Positions 23,517 through 31,225 of a stretch of DNA of 64,000 nt are shown here, piece by piece. This stretch comes from Bacillus_BA fengqiuensis (GTDB lineage Bacteria; Bacillota; Bacilli; Bacillales; Bacillaceae_H): NCBI GenBank assembly GCA_030813035.1, contig JAUSTV010000005.1; one strand, given 5' to 3'. Every line of letters starts with the position of its first letter. The stretch's first letter is position 1. The position numbers and the translations under genes were made by a program. The notes under the pieces were generated by a model. That model made no database searches. It was not told the DNA's origin and saw only the letters and a program-made list of their open reading frames with translations.

Positions 23517-23717
23517 ATGAATACCACTCAATATTTAGCAGAAATCATAAAAGAGTTAACTCAATCCACAAGCTTAATTTCAGATGATGAAGCTGAAAAA
23601 TTGGTAAATGGGATTCTTGAATCCAAGAAAGTTTTTGTTGCGGGTGCAGGCAGATCTGGATTTATGGCCAAATCCTTTGCCATGCGCATGATGCATATGG
23701 GAATAGAAAGTAATTAA
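23517..23717 (+). pseudogene. hxlB: Truncated 6-phospho-3-hexuloisomerase (copy 2)
   Basis: 66 residues matching the first third of HxlB, including VFVAGAGRSGFMAKSFAMRM and then MMHMGIESN and a stop where the intact protein has GIDSYIIGE. The serine-rich sugar-phosphate site and the C-terminal catalytic residues are lost. The start at 23517 matches that of copy 1. The break point abuts a hairpin terminator and then a 5'-truncated SDR gene, so a deletion has joined two genes here. Confidence 0.85.
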
Positions 23718-23721
23718 ATGT

Positions 23722-23752
23722 GAAAGACCGCAAAAGCAAATTGCGGTCTTTC
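23722..23752. terminator. Hairpin after the truncated hxlB
   Basis: A 12-bp perfect stem GAAAGACCGCAA/TTGCGGTCTTTC with a 7-nt loop. The + strand tail is only moderately T-rich. Confidence 0.6.
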
Positions 23753-23785
23753 CATTCGTTATTATTTTTCTATTTTTAGAATATA

Positions 23786-24161
23786 TTAGGAGCGATTTAT
23801 AATGTAACAAGAGCAGTATTACCTGGCATGATTGAAAGAAAATCAGGGGATATTATCAATATCTCTTCATCTGCCGACCAAAAAGGTGCTCCTTTAACAA
23901 GTGCTTACAGTGCTTCTAAATTCGCTGTTTTAGGACTAATAAGAGTCACTCATGCTGGAAGCAAGAAAGCATAATATCCGTGTAACTGCTTTAACACCAA
24001 GCACAGTCGTTACTGACTTGGCAATCGATACTAATCTTGTAAGCGGAAATGAAGAAAATTTTATGCATCCGGAAGACCTGGCTGAATTAGTAGCCAGTTT
24101 AAAACCTAATCCAAGAGTATTCGTTAAAACAGCGGGGCTTTGGTCAACAAATCCATCATAA
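23786..24161 (+). pseudogene. 5'-truncated, frameshifted SDR gene (YoxD/FabG-like)
   Basis: Reading begins GAIYNVTRAVLPGMIERKSG and runs through NISSSADQKGAP and the active-site SAYSASKFAVLGL. A single extra base near 23940 shifts the frame. The second frame continues LMLEARKHNIRVTALTPSTV and ends KTAGLWSTNPS. This matches the C-terminal two thirds of YoxD-type 3-oxoacyl-ACP-reductase-like SDRs. The first ~100 residues, with the cofactor site, are missing. Confidence 0.8.
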
Positions 24162-24284
24162 ACAAAACAAATCAAAGCAGATCCAATGGTTCTGCTTATT
24201 CTAATTGTTCGAATTGCATTTTCTCCAAAATAAGGAACTAATTGCTTTAAAGTCCATATTGCTTAAAGGATGGAGGGAAAAATA

Positions 24285-25229
24285 ATGAATAAATTTAAAA
24301 ATCATAATGGTTTTTCACGCGTGTATCAGGAAAATAAGCTAACGCTAGGTCTGTTCTTTCCACTTGAATCGTATATGGGAAGCGTCCCTGAAATGAACAT
24401 AGAAAAGCAAATGAAATTAGCCAAAAGAGCAGAAGAACTAAATTTCGCGTCTTTATTTGTCCGGGATGTGCCTTTACACGATCCTAATTTCGGTGATGTA
24501 GGTCAAATGTATGATCCTTTTGCTTATTTAGGTTATTTGGCCGCAAAAACAGAAAAAATTGCATTAGGAACTGGCAGCATTATTTTAACGCTGCGCCACC
24601 CTCTTCATGTTGCGAAAGCAGCAGCGTCAATCGATAAGCTATCCGGTGAACGGCTCATACTCGGGGTTGCGACAGGAGATCGGCTAATCGAATTTCCTGC
24701 CTTTTCTATTGATCCAAATGAACGCAGTACACGATTCCAAGAGTCCATATCCGTGATGAGACAAGTATGGAAGGAAAATTTCCCTAGAATTTACTCTGAT
24801 CATGTTGATCTTTTGAATGGAGACCTATTGCCTAAACCAAATTTATCTGACATTCCAGTCATGGTAACCGGCCACAGTTCTCAATCACCAGAATGGATTG
24901 CCGAACATAGTGATGGATGGATTTACTATCCAAGAAACCTTAATTCCCAGGCAGAGCTCATAAAGAATTGGCGGTCTTTAACGGCTGAATTTAAGCCATT
25001 TACTCAATCGCTCTATGTGGATTTGGCAGAAGATCCAAATCACTTGCCGATCCCTATCCATCTCGGCTTCCGAATTGGACGAAATTTCCTTATTGAATTC
25101 CTTGAAGCTCTCAGAGATGCAGGCGTCAATCATATTATCATCAATTTAAAATATGGAAAAAGACCGGTTGATGAAGTAATTGAAGAGCTGGGAGAAGAAG
25201 TGCTTCCACATTTTCCTGCGTTAACATAA
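24285..25229 (+). CDS. LLM-class flavin-dependent oxidoreductase
   Basis: A 314-residue luciferase-like TIM-barrel protein with the family's FASLFVRDVPLHDPNFGD, LGTGSIILTLRHPLHVAKAA, LILGVATGDR and the C-terminal DAGVNHIIINL. It should use F420 or FMN; FMN is expected in this host. The substrate is not clear. The start at 24285 is chosen because the GGAGGG binding site lies between it and the more upstream in-frame ATG at 24270. It is monocistronic and ends before a long hairpin and an IS copy. Confidence 0.88.
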   Translation: MNKFKNHNGFSRVYQENKLTLGLFFPLESYMGSVPEMNIEKQMKLAKRAEELNFASLFVRDVPLHDPNFGDVGQMYDPFAYLGYLAAKTEKIALGTGSIILTLRHPLHVAKAAASIDKLSGERLILGVATGDRLIEFPAFSIDPNERSTRFQESISVMRQVWKENFPRIYSDHVDLLNGDLLPKPNLSDIPVMVTGHSSQSPEWIAEHSDGWIYYPRNLNSQAELIKNWRSLTAEFKPFTQSLYVDLAEDPNHLPIPIHLGFRIGRNFLIEFLEALRDAGVNHIIINLKYGKRPVDEVIEELGEEVLPHFPALT

Positions 25230-25243
25230 GAAAAGCGCAGGCA

Positions 25244-25281
25244 TCCTTCGGAACAAGCGAAAAGCCGCTTGTTCCGAAGGA
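25244..25281. repeat. 16-bp-stem hairpin
   Basis: TCCTTCGGAACAAGCG (25244-25259) pairs perfectly with CGCTTGTTCCGAAGGA (25266-25281) across a 6-nt loop, starting 14 bp after the preceding stop codon. It may act as a terminator, although the T tract is short (GTTTATT), or be a dispersed hairpin repeat. Confidence 0.6.
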
Positions 25282-25343
25282 GTTTATTCTAAGGAGCTTT
25301 TCCTCGGTGCACATCGACGGAGCGTGGTGGACTGAGGCCCACA

Positions 25344-26206
25344 GGTTCTGGTGCAAAGATTATATCCATTTGAAAGAGGTATATAGATTCCTAATGGAAT
25401 CTGTTCTTATGCAGCCATTCCAAATAGTTGATGAATGAACTTCACTTGATTTTGGACAGACTTGTCCTGTAAAGTAAGTTGTCCTTTTTTAATGATATGC
25501 ATCGCTTCTATTCCTGAAAGAATAGATTTGGCTGTACGAAAAGATTTCAATCCTAACATCGAACGAACTCTCTTTTTAATAAAACGATGATTTTGTTCCA
25601 CAATGTTATTAAGATATTTTACCTGCCTTATTTGGATGTCTACGGGCATCTTTTTCTCTTTCTTCAACTCTTCAATCGCCATAGGATAGGCGGGATTCTT
25701 GTCTACTGTGATAACACGGGGCTTTGAAACATGAAAAGACTGCAAAGCTTTCTTGAAAAAACGCTTTGCAGCCTTATGATCCCTTGTTTTACTTAAATAA
25801 AAATCAATCGTATTTCCTTCTGAATCAACGGCACGATATAGGTACATCCATTGACCTTTGACTTTCACGTACGTCTCATCGACTCGCCAAGAATCATTGG
25901 TTGGCTTAAGATGACGCCGTACTTGCTCATCTAATTCAGGGCCATACTGATGAACCCAGCGCATGATGGTTGTATGAGCAATAGATAATCCGCGTTCTTC
26001 CATCATTTCGACTAAATCGCGAAAACTGAGGTTGTACCGTAGGTACCATCTCACGGTTAATAAAATAATATCAGGTTGATAATGTTTCCACTTGAATAGA
26101 TTTTGCTTTTCCATACTGATCACGTCCTTTTTTAGAGTACTAGTATCAGTATGTCCAAGTTTGGGAGATTGCTTGCAGATATTTTGAAGTTTTTGCACCA
26201 GAACCA
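25344..26206 (-). mobile_element. IS6-family insertion sequence, copy 1
   Basis: An 863-bp element bounded by inverted repeats GGTTCTGGTGCAAAGATT (left) and, read inward, GGTTCTGGTGCAAAAACTTC (right). These resemble IS257/IS431 ends. One transposase gene is inside. The flanks (ends in CCCACA on the left, starts AAAAATAC on the right) show no 8-bp target duplication, as expected when two copies have recombined. It is a direct repeat of copy 2 at 27934-28795. Confidence 0.9.
25407..26114 (-). CDS. IS6-family transposase, copy 1
   Basis: A 235-residue DDE transposase. It has an N-terminal helix-turn-helix region (NLSFRDLVEMMEERGLSIAH) and the catalytic segments WRVDETYVKVKG, VITVDKNPAYP and NNIVEQNHRFIKK, whose Glu completes the DDE triad. 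In copy 2 the residue after EQ is Asp, as in most IS6 transposases; here it is Asn, which may weaken it. The start at 26114 follows AAAGGACGTGA; the longer open frame lies in the right end of the element and is not coding. Confidence 0.92.
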   Translation of the reverse strand: MEKQNLFKWKHYQPDIILLTVRWYLRYNLSFRDLVEMMEERGLSIAHTTIMRWVHQYGPELDEQVRRHLKPTNDSWRVDETYVKVKGQWMYLYRAVDSEGNTIDFYLSKTRDHKAAKRFFKKALQSFHVSKPRVITVDKNPAYPMAIEELKKEKKMPVDIQIRQVKYLNNIVEQNHRFIKKRVRSMLGLKSFRTAKSILSGIEAMHIIKKGQLTLQDKSVQNQVKFIHQLFGMAA

Positions 26207-26231
26207 AAAATACCATTCCTCATGGTAATTT

Positions 26232-26690
26232 TTAAGTAAAGTATGATATGCCTTTTCTTATTATTAATCCAATTAATACACCTGGAATCACAAATAACAT
26301 TGGTAGCCATACGGGTCCCCATAACTTCCCAAATAGTATAATCGAGGGTGAAAGTATTAACCCTACAGTTACGAAATATGCAGAGAAAACAAAGGGAAGA
26401 TAAGAATAAGGTAATCTCTGCTCTATTGAATCTTTATAGGCATCCCACATTGCAAAGAAGTATAAACAAGGATAAAACATTAACCATTGATAATTTGCTG
26501 TTTCAATTGCTTGTCTTATTTCTCCATGGAAACTAAGAAGTATTATATGATTAAAATTCGATTGAACATTAATTAAAATTTCAAGTCCAATAAAAAGAAT
26601 TCCTTTTAGGAACTTTTTATTTAGAAGTTGAGCAAAGCCTGGTAAAGCGATGCTCCATAATATACTTTCTATAACCTTATCTTTATGCAT
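26232..26690 (-). CDS. Small membrane protein
   Basis: 152 residues with three or four membrane helices. The start IALPGFAQLLNKKFLKGILF is a pattern common in Bacillus TM2-like/DUF5683-type membrane proteins, with two later hydrophobic segments (LPFVFSAYFVTVGLIL, LPMLFVIPGVLIGLII). Function unknown. It begins 9 bp after the DUF3231 gene, in the same direction, so they form one unit. The pair lies between two direct IS6 copies. The binding site is weak (GTGATC). Confidence 0.6.
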   Translation of the reverse strand: MHKDKVIESILWSIALPGFAQLLNKKFLKGILFIGLEILINVQSNFNHIILLSFHGEIRQAIETANYQWLMFYPCLYFFAMWDAYKDSIEQRLPYSYLPFVFSAYFVTVGLILSPSIILFGKLWGPVWLPMLFVIPGVLIGLIIRKGISYFT

Positions 26691-26699
26691 AAGATCACA

Positions 26700-27707
26700 T
26701 TACTTCTTATGATTTTCTCGGTCATCAGCTAATGGAGGTTGCTCCAACCAACCGTATTTAATCAACAGTTCTGCACCATCCTCTGCATACAAACCTATTT
26801 CAGCCATAAATCTTGTGTACTCTAAAGCCAAGTCTCTTCTTTGAGAAACGGATACACCTGCACCATAATATCCAACCGCTGCTGAAACCAATATGACAAT
26901 ATGGTTTAACATTAATTTTTCTGAAAAGGGCGGAACGATGGAACTCGTTACTTCAGAAACCCATGTTTTGGGGGAAGACATATCTTCCTTTGTTAACATA
27001 GTGTTAAAAGTACCAAGATGGTTTTTACAAATATTTTTTCCTCTTTCGAAATACTTTTGAATTTCTTTTGTTTGGCATACTTGTTCAAAACCCAATTCTA
27101 ATACAATTTTGGATACGTCTTTTTTCATGTTAAAATGCATACCGCTAATTTCAATAGCGTTCAAAGGTCGTTTCTTTCCAAACCAACCTGATAAATAACG
27201 TTGATTATCTACAAAATCAACTTGGCTTGGTGTATTAATCCTAGAAGGCTTACTATATAACCCTTTGTTTAGCATTACATTTATGATTCGTTTATGTAAT
27301 TCCATTGTTTCAATGTTGCATTTAATAAAATAGTCTATTTGGTCTTCTCTACATGAGGTTGCAACAGCTCCTGCATACCCTGTTAATCCAAGTAATGTCA
27401 TAACGTGCATATAATCCAACATAAATGCATCCGTAAAGATTGGAGGGGCATTTAGATTAACATCTTCTTCTATTGAGAATCCCTTTGGAATAGGGAAATT
27501 ATTTTGATTAAAAAATTCCGTAATTTTAGCGATATGGAATTCTGCAAGACTAAGGGCAAATTCAAAAACTTCTTTAATATCTTGGTCTTTCGCCTGTTGA
27601 ATAGAATGTGTGAGGACACAGATAGATAATGAATCGTTGATATATTGTGTCCAAAGATTTGCTATTTCTGCTGAAGTAAGTTCGACATTATGACTGATAT
27701 TTTCCAT
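26700..27707 (-). CDS. DUF3231-family protein
   Basis: 335 residues made of two similar four-helix halves. The first (~10-160) contains TSAEIANLWTQYINDSLSIC and FALSLAEFHIAKITEFFNQN. The second (~185-325) contains FNMKKDVSKIVLEL and AAVGYYGAGVSVSQRRDLA. These are DUF3231 repeats, a ferritin-like helical fold related to spore-coat CotF-like proteins and found in sporeformers. The role is not established. GGAGGTTTTAAG precedes the start. It is probably cargo of the IS6-flanked segment. Confidence 0.85.
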   Translation of the reverse strand: MENISHNVELTSAEIANLWTQYINDSLSICVLTHSIQQAKDQDIKEVFEFALSLAEFHIAKITEFFNQNNFPIPKGFSIEEDVNLNAPPIFTDAFMLDYMHVMTLLGLTGYAGAVATSCREDQIDYFIKCNIETMELHKRIINVMLNKGLYSKPSRINTPSQVDFVDNQRYLSGWFGKKRPLNAIEISGMHFNMKKDVSKIVLELGFEQVCQTKEIQKYFERGKNICKNHLGTFNTMLTKEDMSSPKTWVSEVTSSIVPPFSEKLMLNHIVILVSAAVGYYGAGVSVSQRRDLALEYTRFMAEIGLYAEDGAELLIKYGWLEQPPLADDRENHKK

Positions 27708-27898
27708 CTTAAAACCTCCAATAATTGCCGCATTTAAAACTTTTTAAAAGGTATGTACTTCTTTCCAACCCAGTTGTATATAGAGTATTATCCGAAGTTT
27801 TTATCTAACATATTCCAAAATTTTTGAAATGACATCCATAATTAGATACTCTACTGTATAGCACCTGCTTCTTTAGAGGTCGTTGAATAGGTAAATGT

Positions 27899-27924
27899 CC
27901 GCTCAAATGGGCGGTTTTTTTTTT
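27899..27924 (+). terminator. Orphan + strand terminator
   Basis: CCGCTCA and TGGGCGG (one G-U pair) close a 2-nt loop, and ten T residues follow. No + strand gene lies upstream of it, so it may be left from a gene lost when the IS6 copy at 27934 inserted. Confidence 0.6.
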
Positions 27925-27933
27925 ATGATATTG

Positions 27934-28795
27934 GGTTCTGGTGCAAAGATTGCATTTATTTGAAAGAGGTATATGGATTGCTAATGGAATCTGTTCTTAT
28001 GCAGCCATTCCAAATAATTGATGAATGAACTTCACTTGATTTTGGACAGACTTGTCCCGTAAAGCAAGTTGTCCTTTTTTAATGGTATGCATCGCTTCTA
28101 TTCCCGAAAGAATAGATTTGGCGGTACGAAATGTTTTTAATCCTAACATCGAACGAACTCTCTTTTTAATAAAACGATGATCTTGTTCTACAATGTTATT
28201 CAGATATTTTATCTGCCTTATTTGGATGCCTACGGGCATCTTTTTCTCTTTCCTCAACTTTTCGATCGCCATAGGATAGGCTGGGTTCTTGTCTACTGTG
28301 ATAACACGGGGCTTTGAAACATGAAAAGACCGCAAAGCTTTCTTGAAAAAGTGCTTTGCAGCCTTATGATCCCTTGTTTTGCTTAAATAAAAATCAATCG
28401 TATTTCCTTCTGAATCAACGGCACGATATAGGTACATCCATTGACCTTTGACTTTCACATACGTCTCATCGACTCTCCAAGAATCATTGGTTGGCGTAAG
28501 ATGACGCCGTACTCGCTCATCTAATTCAGGACCATACTGATGAACCCAGCGCATGATGGTTGTATGAGCAATGAATAGCCCGCGTTCTTCCATCATTTCG
28601 ACTAAATCACGAAAACTGAGGTTGTACCGTAGGTACCATCTCACGGTTAATAAAATCATATCAGGTTGATAATGTTTCCACTTGAATAGATTTTGCTTTT
28701 CCATACTAATCACGTCCTTTTTTAGAGTGGTAGTATTAGTATGTCCAAGCTTTATAGAATAATTGCAATTATTTGGAGGTTTTTGCACCAGAACC
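27934..28795 (-). mobile_element. IS6-family insertion sequence, copy 2
   Basis: An 862-bp element with the same ends as copy 1 (GGTTCTGGTGCAAAGATT on the left, TTTTTGCACCAGAACC on the right) and the same orientation. No 8-bp target repeat is seen. It inserted 9 bp beyond the ahpF terminator stem. Confidence 0.9.
27997..28704 (-). CDS. IS6-family transposase, copy 2
   Basis: 235 residues, differing from copy 1 at about 15 positions. The DDE segments are intact: WRVDETYVKVKG, VITVDKNPAYP, NNIVEQDHRFIKK. The start at 28704 follows AAAGGACGTGA. Since this copy keeps EQDHR, it is the likelier active one. Confidence 0.92.
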   Translation of the reverse strand: MEKQNLFKWKHYQPDMILLTVRWYLRYNLSFRDLVEMMEERGLFIAHTTIMRWVHQYGPELDERVRRHLTPTNDSWRVDETYVKVKGQWMYLYRAVDSEGNTIDFYLSKTRDHKAAKHFFKKALRSFHVSKPRVITVDKNPAYPMAIEKLRKEKKMPVGIQIRQIKYLNNIVEQDHRFIKKRVRSMLGLKTFRTAKSILSGIEAMHTIKKGQLALRDKSVQNQVKFIHQLFGMAA

Positions 28796-28804
28796 GAAAA
28801 GAAA

Positions 28805-28845
28805 GAAAGTCGCTGTACTACCGGTCAGGTAGCACAGCGACTTTC
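28805..28845 (-). terminator. Terminator of the ahpCF operon
   Basis: GAAAGTCGCTGT/ACAGCGACTTTC with CTACC/GGTAG stacked inside. On the minus strand TTTCTTTCTTTT follows. Confidence 0.85.
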
Positions 28846-28944
28846 GAAGATGAAAGGATATCGGATTGTTTATGCCGCGTGCTAACAAAGAGGTTACCGC
28901 GGTAAAACAGTTTATCAACGGTACGTATTACTCATGTCCGTTCA

Positions 28945-30474
28945 TTAATTTCGGATTAGATAATCAAATGCGCCTAAGGCTGCAGTTGCACCTGATCCCA
29001 TAGAAATAATGATTTGCTTATATGCGCTATCCGTACAGTCGCCTGCAGCAAATACGCCAGGGATGTTTGTTGCGCCATGTTTATCGACTACGATTTCCCC
29101 TACGCGAGTACGTTCAACCGTTTCACCTAACCAGTCGGTATTAGGTACAAGGCCGATTTGAACGAATACACCCTGCAATTCAATGTGATGAACTTCTTCC
29201 GTCTCGCGGTCAATGTAAGAAATACCGTTAACTTTGTCAGTGCCGGTAATTTCTTTTGTTTGAACGTTCTTTAGGACCGTTACGTTAGGCAGACTGTAAA
29301 GACGTTCTTGGAGTACACCATCAGCTTTCAGCTCTGGCATAAATTCAAGAACTGTTACATGCTTTACAATACCTGCAAGATCAATTGCCGCCTCAATACC
29401 CGAATTACCGCCGCCAATTACGGCTACGTGTTTTCCGGCAAATAATGGACCGTCACAATGAGGGCAGTATGCTACACCTTTGTTCTTGAACTCTGCTTCG
29501 CCTGGTACACCAACATTGCGCCAACGGGCACCTGTTGAAAGAATGACGGTTTTGCTCTTTAGAACAGCACCGTTTTCGAGTTCAATTTCGATGAGGTCCT
29601 TCTTTTCTAAACGTTTGGCACGCTGTAAATTCATTATATCAATGTTATACTCTTTGACATGTTCTTCAAGACTTGCTGCGAGCTTAGGACCCTCAGTGTG
29701 TTTTACACTGATAAAGTTCTCAATGCCCAGGGTGTCCATAATCTGACCGCCAAAGCGTTCAGCAACAATGCCTGTACGAATGCCTTTACGTGCTGCATAG
29801 ACAGCTGCACTTGCACCGGCTGGTCCGCCTCCGACAACAAGCACATCGAATGGGTCTTTGTCAGCAAACTCTGATGCGTCCGCAGTACTCCCCATTTTGG
29901 CAAGGATTTCTTCAAGTGACATACGGCCGCTGCCAAACGATTCTCCATTTAGGAACACCGTTGGCACTGCCATGATGCCCTTGCTTTCCACTTCTTCCTT
30001 GAATGCTGCACCATCAATCATCGTATGCGAAATACCAGGGTTAAGAATGCTCATCAAGTTCAGTGCTTGTACAACATCAGGACAGTTATGGCAAGTCAGG
30101 CTGATGTAAGATTCAAAATGATATTGACCCTTAATGCTTTTCACTTGATCAATGACCTTCTGATCAACCTTTGGAGCTCTTCCGCTCACCTGCAAGAGAG
30201 CTAACACTAATGAAGTAAATTCGTGGCCCAGTGGGATACCGGCAAAAGTTACTCCAGTGTCTTCACCGATACGATTGACACTAAAGCTCGGCGTTCTCTG
30301 TAATTCTGTTTTCTCTACCTTAATGTGAGATGACATAGTGGCTAATTCGTCCACTAATAACAGCATGTCACGGGATACGTCATCGGATCCTGCGCTAACT
30401 TTGAGCAGCACATTGCCCTCCATCATTTGAAGATATTGGGCTAATTGTGCTTTGATATCTGCATCTAGTATCAT
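28945..30474 (-). CDS. ahpF: Alkyl hydroperoxide reductase subunit F
   Basis: A 509-residue NADH-dependent flavoprotein that re-reduces AhpC. An N-terminal tandem thioredoxin-like domain (1-~200) carries the redox pair CHNC (Cys128, Cys131). The FAD and NADH domains carry GGGPAG (215-220) and GGGNSG (354-359), and the second redox pair CPHC is at 337-340. The FAD-binding GVFAAGDCTDS lies near the C-terminus. It starts 12 bp after ahpC. The pair detoxifies peroxides, and a PerR-like box lies in the ahpC promoter region. Confidence 0.97.
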   Translation of the reverse strand: MILDADIKAQLAQYLQMMEGNVLLKVSAGSDDVSRDMLLLVDELATMSSHIKVEKTELQRTPSFSVNRIGEDTGVTFAGIPLGHEFTSLVLALLQVSGRAPKVDQKVIDQVKSIKGQYHFESYISLTCHNCPDVVQALNLMSILNPGISHTMIDGAAFKEEVESKGIMAVPTVFLNGESFGSGRMSLEEILAKMGSTADASEFADKDPFDVLVVGGGPAGASAAVYAARKGIRTGIVAERFGGQIMDTLGIENFISVKHTEGPKLAASLEEHVKEYNIDIMNLQRAKRLEKKDLIEIELENGAVLKSKTVILSTGARWRNVGVPGEAEFKNKGVAYCPHCDGPLFAGKHVAVIGGGNSGIEAAIDLAGIVKHVTVLEFMPELKADGVLQERLYSLPNVTVLKNVQTKEITGTDKVNGISYIDRETEEVHHIELQGVFVQIGLVPNTDWLGETVERTRVGEIVVDKHGATNIPGVFAAGDCTDSAYKQIIISMGSGATAALGAFDYLIRN

Positions 30475-30486
30475 TGATTGTGCTCC

Positions 30487-31050
30487 TTAAATCTTTCCTA
30501 CAAGATCAAGGCTTGGCTTAAGTGTTGCAGCACCTTCTTGCCATTTAGCCGGGCAAACTTCACCAGGATTGTTGCGAACATACTGTGCTGCCTTAATCTT
30601 GTTGACAAGAGTGCTTGCATCACGGCCGATGCCGCCTGCATTAATTTCGACAGTTTGAATGATACCGTCTGGATCGATGACAAAAGTACCGCGATCAGCA
30701 AGACCTTCTTCTTCGTTTAGTACGTCGAAGTTGCGAGAGATCTTTTGTGAAGGGTCGCCGATCATAATATATTTAATTTTGCCAATAGTTTCTGAGTGAT
30801 CATGCCATGCCTTATGTGTAAAATGCGTATCCGTTGAAACGGAGTATACTTCTACGCCAAGTTCTTTCAGAGTTGCGTATTCGTTTTGCAGGTCTTCAAG
30901 TTCAGTAGGGCATACGAATGTAAAATCTGCTGGGTAAAAGCAAACTACACTCCATTTACCTTTAAAGTTTTCTTCCGTAACATCGATAAATTCACCGTTA
31001 TGGAAAGCTTTTGCTCCGAATGGTTTTACTTCTGTTCCAATTAGAGACAT
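30487..31050 (-). CDS. ahpC: Alkyl hydroperoxide reductase subunit C (peroxiredoxin)
   Basis: A 187-residue typical 2-Cys peroxiredoxin. Peroxidatic Cys47 lies in FYPADFTFVCPTEL. Resolving Cys166 lies in NNPGEVCPAKW. It reduces H2O2, organic peroxides and peroxynitrite and is recharged by AhpF. AGGAGG gives a strong start. It is first in the operon. Confidence 0.97.
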   Translation of the reverse strand: MSLIGTEVKPFGAKAFHNGEFIDVTEENFKGKWSVVCFYPADFTFVCPTELEDLQNEYATLKELGVEVYSVSTDTHFTHKAWHDHSETIGKIKYIMIGDPSQKISRNFDVLNEEEGLADRGTFVIDPDGIIQTVEINAGGIGRDASTLVNKIKAAQYVRNNPGEVCPAKWQEGAATLKPSLDLVGKI

Positions 31051-31128
31051 AATGAATGTTCCTCCTAAGTGTGGTTTTTGAGAATTATAAATAGCTTGCT
31101 GAGGACATACAGTAAAGGATTCAGTTAA

Positions 31129-31182
31129 CTATAATAATTCTAATTCAATATTAATTATTATATAGTATTTATTTTTTGTCAA
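31129..31182 (-). promoter_or_regulatory. ahpC promoter with PerR-like box
   Basis: On the minus strand TTGACA (31182-31177) is followed by A/T-rich sequence with TATAAT (spacer 14) and TAATAA (spacer 16) as -10 choices. The segment 31129-31143, CTATAATAATTCTAA, matches the PerR/Fur-type 7-1-7 pattern TTATAATNATTATAA at 12 of 14 fixed positions and overlaps the start region, as expected for peroxide-responsive repression. Confidence 0.6.
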
Positions 31183-31225
31183 GGAAAAATGCACAACTTA
31201 ACTATGTTTTGTTTTAATAATCATT

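Noticed and set aside
25344..28795. A recent composite transposition with target duplication
   Set aside because: The 8 bp outside the two outer IS ends and beside each copy do not match, so no clean target duplication supports a single recent insertion.
29480..30109. Several long frames antisense to ahpF
   Set aside because: All are mirror frames of a well-conserved flavoprotein gene with no initiation signals.
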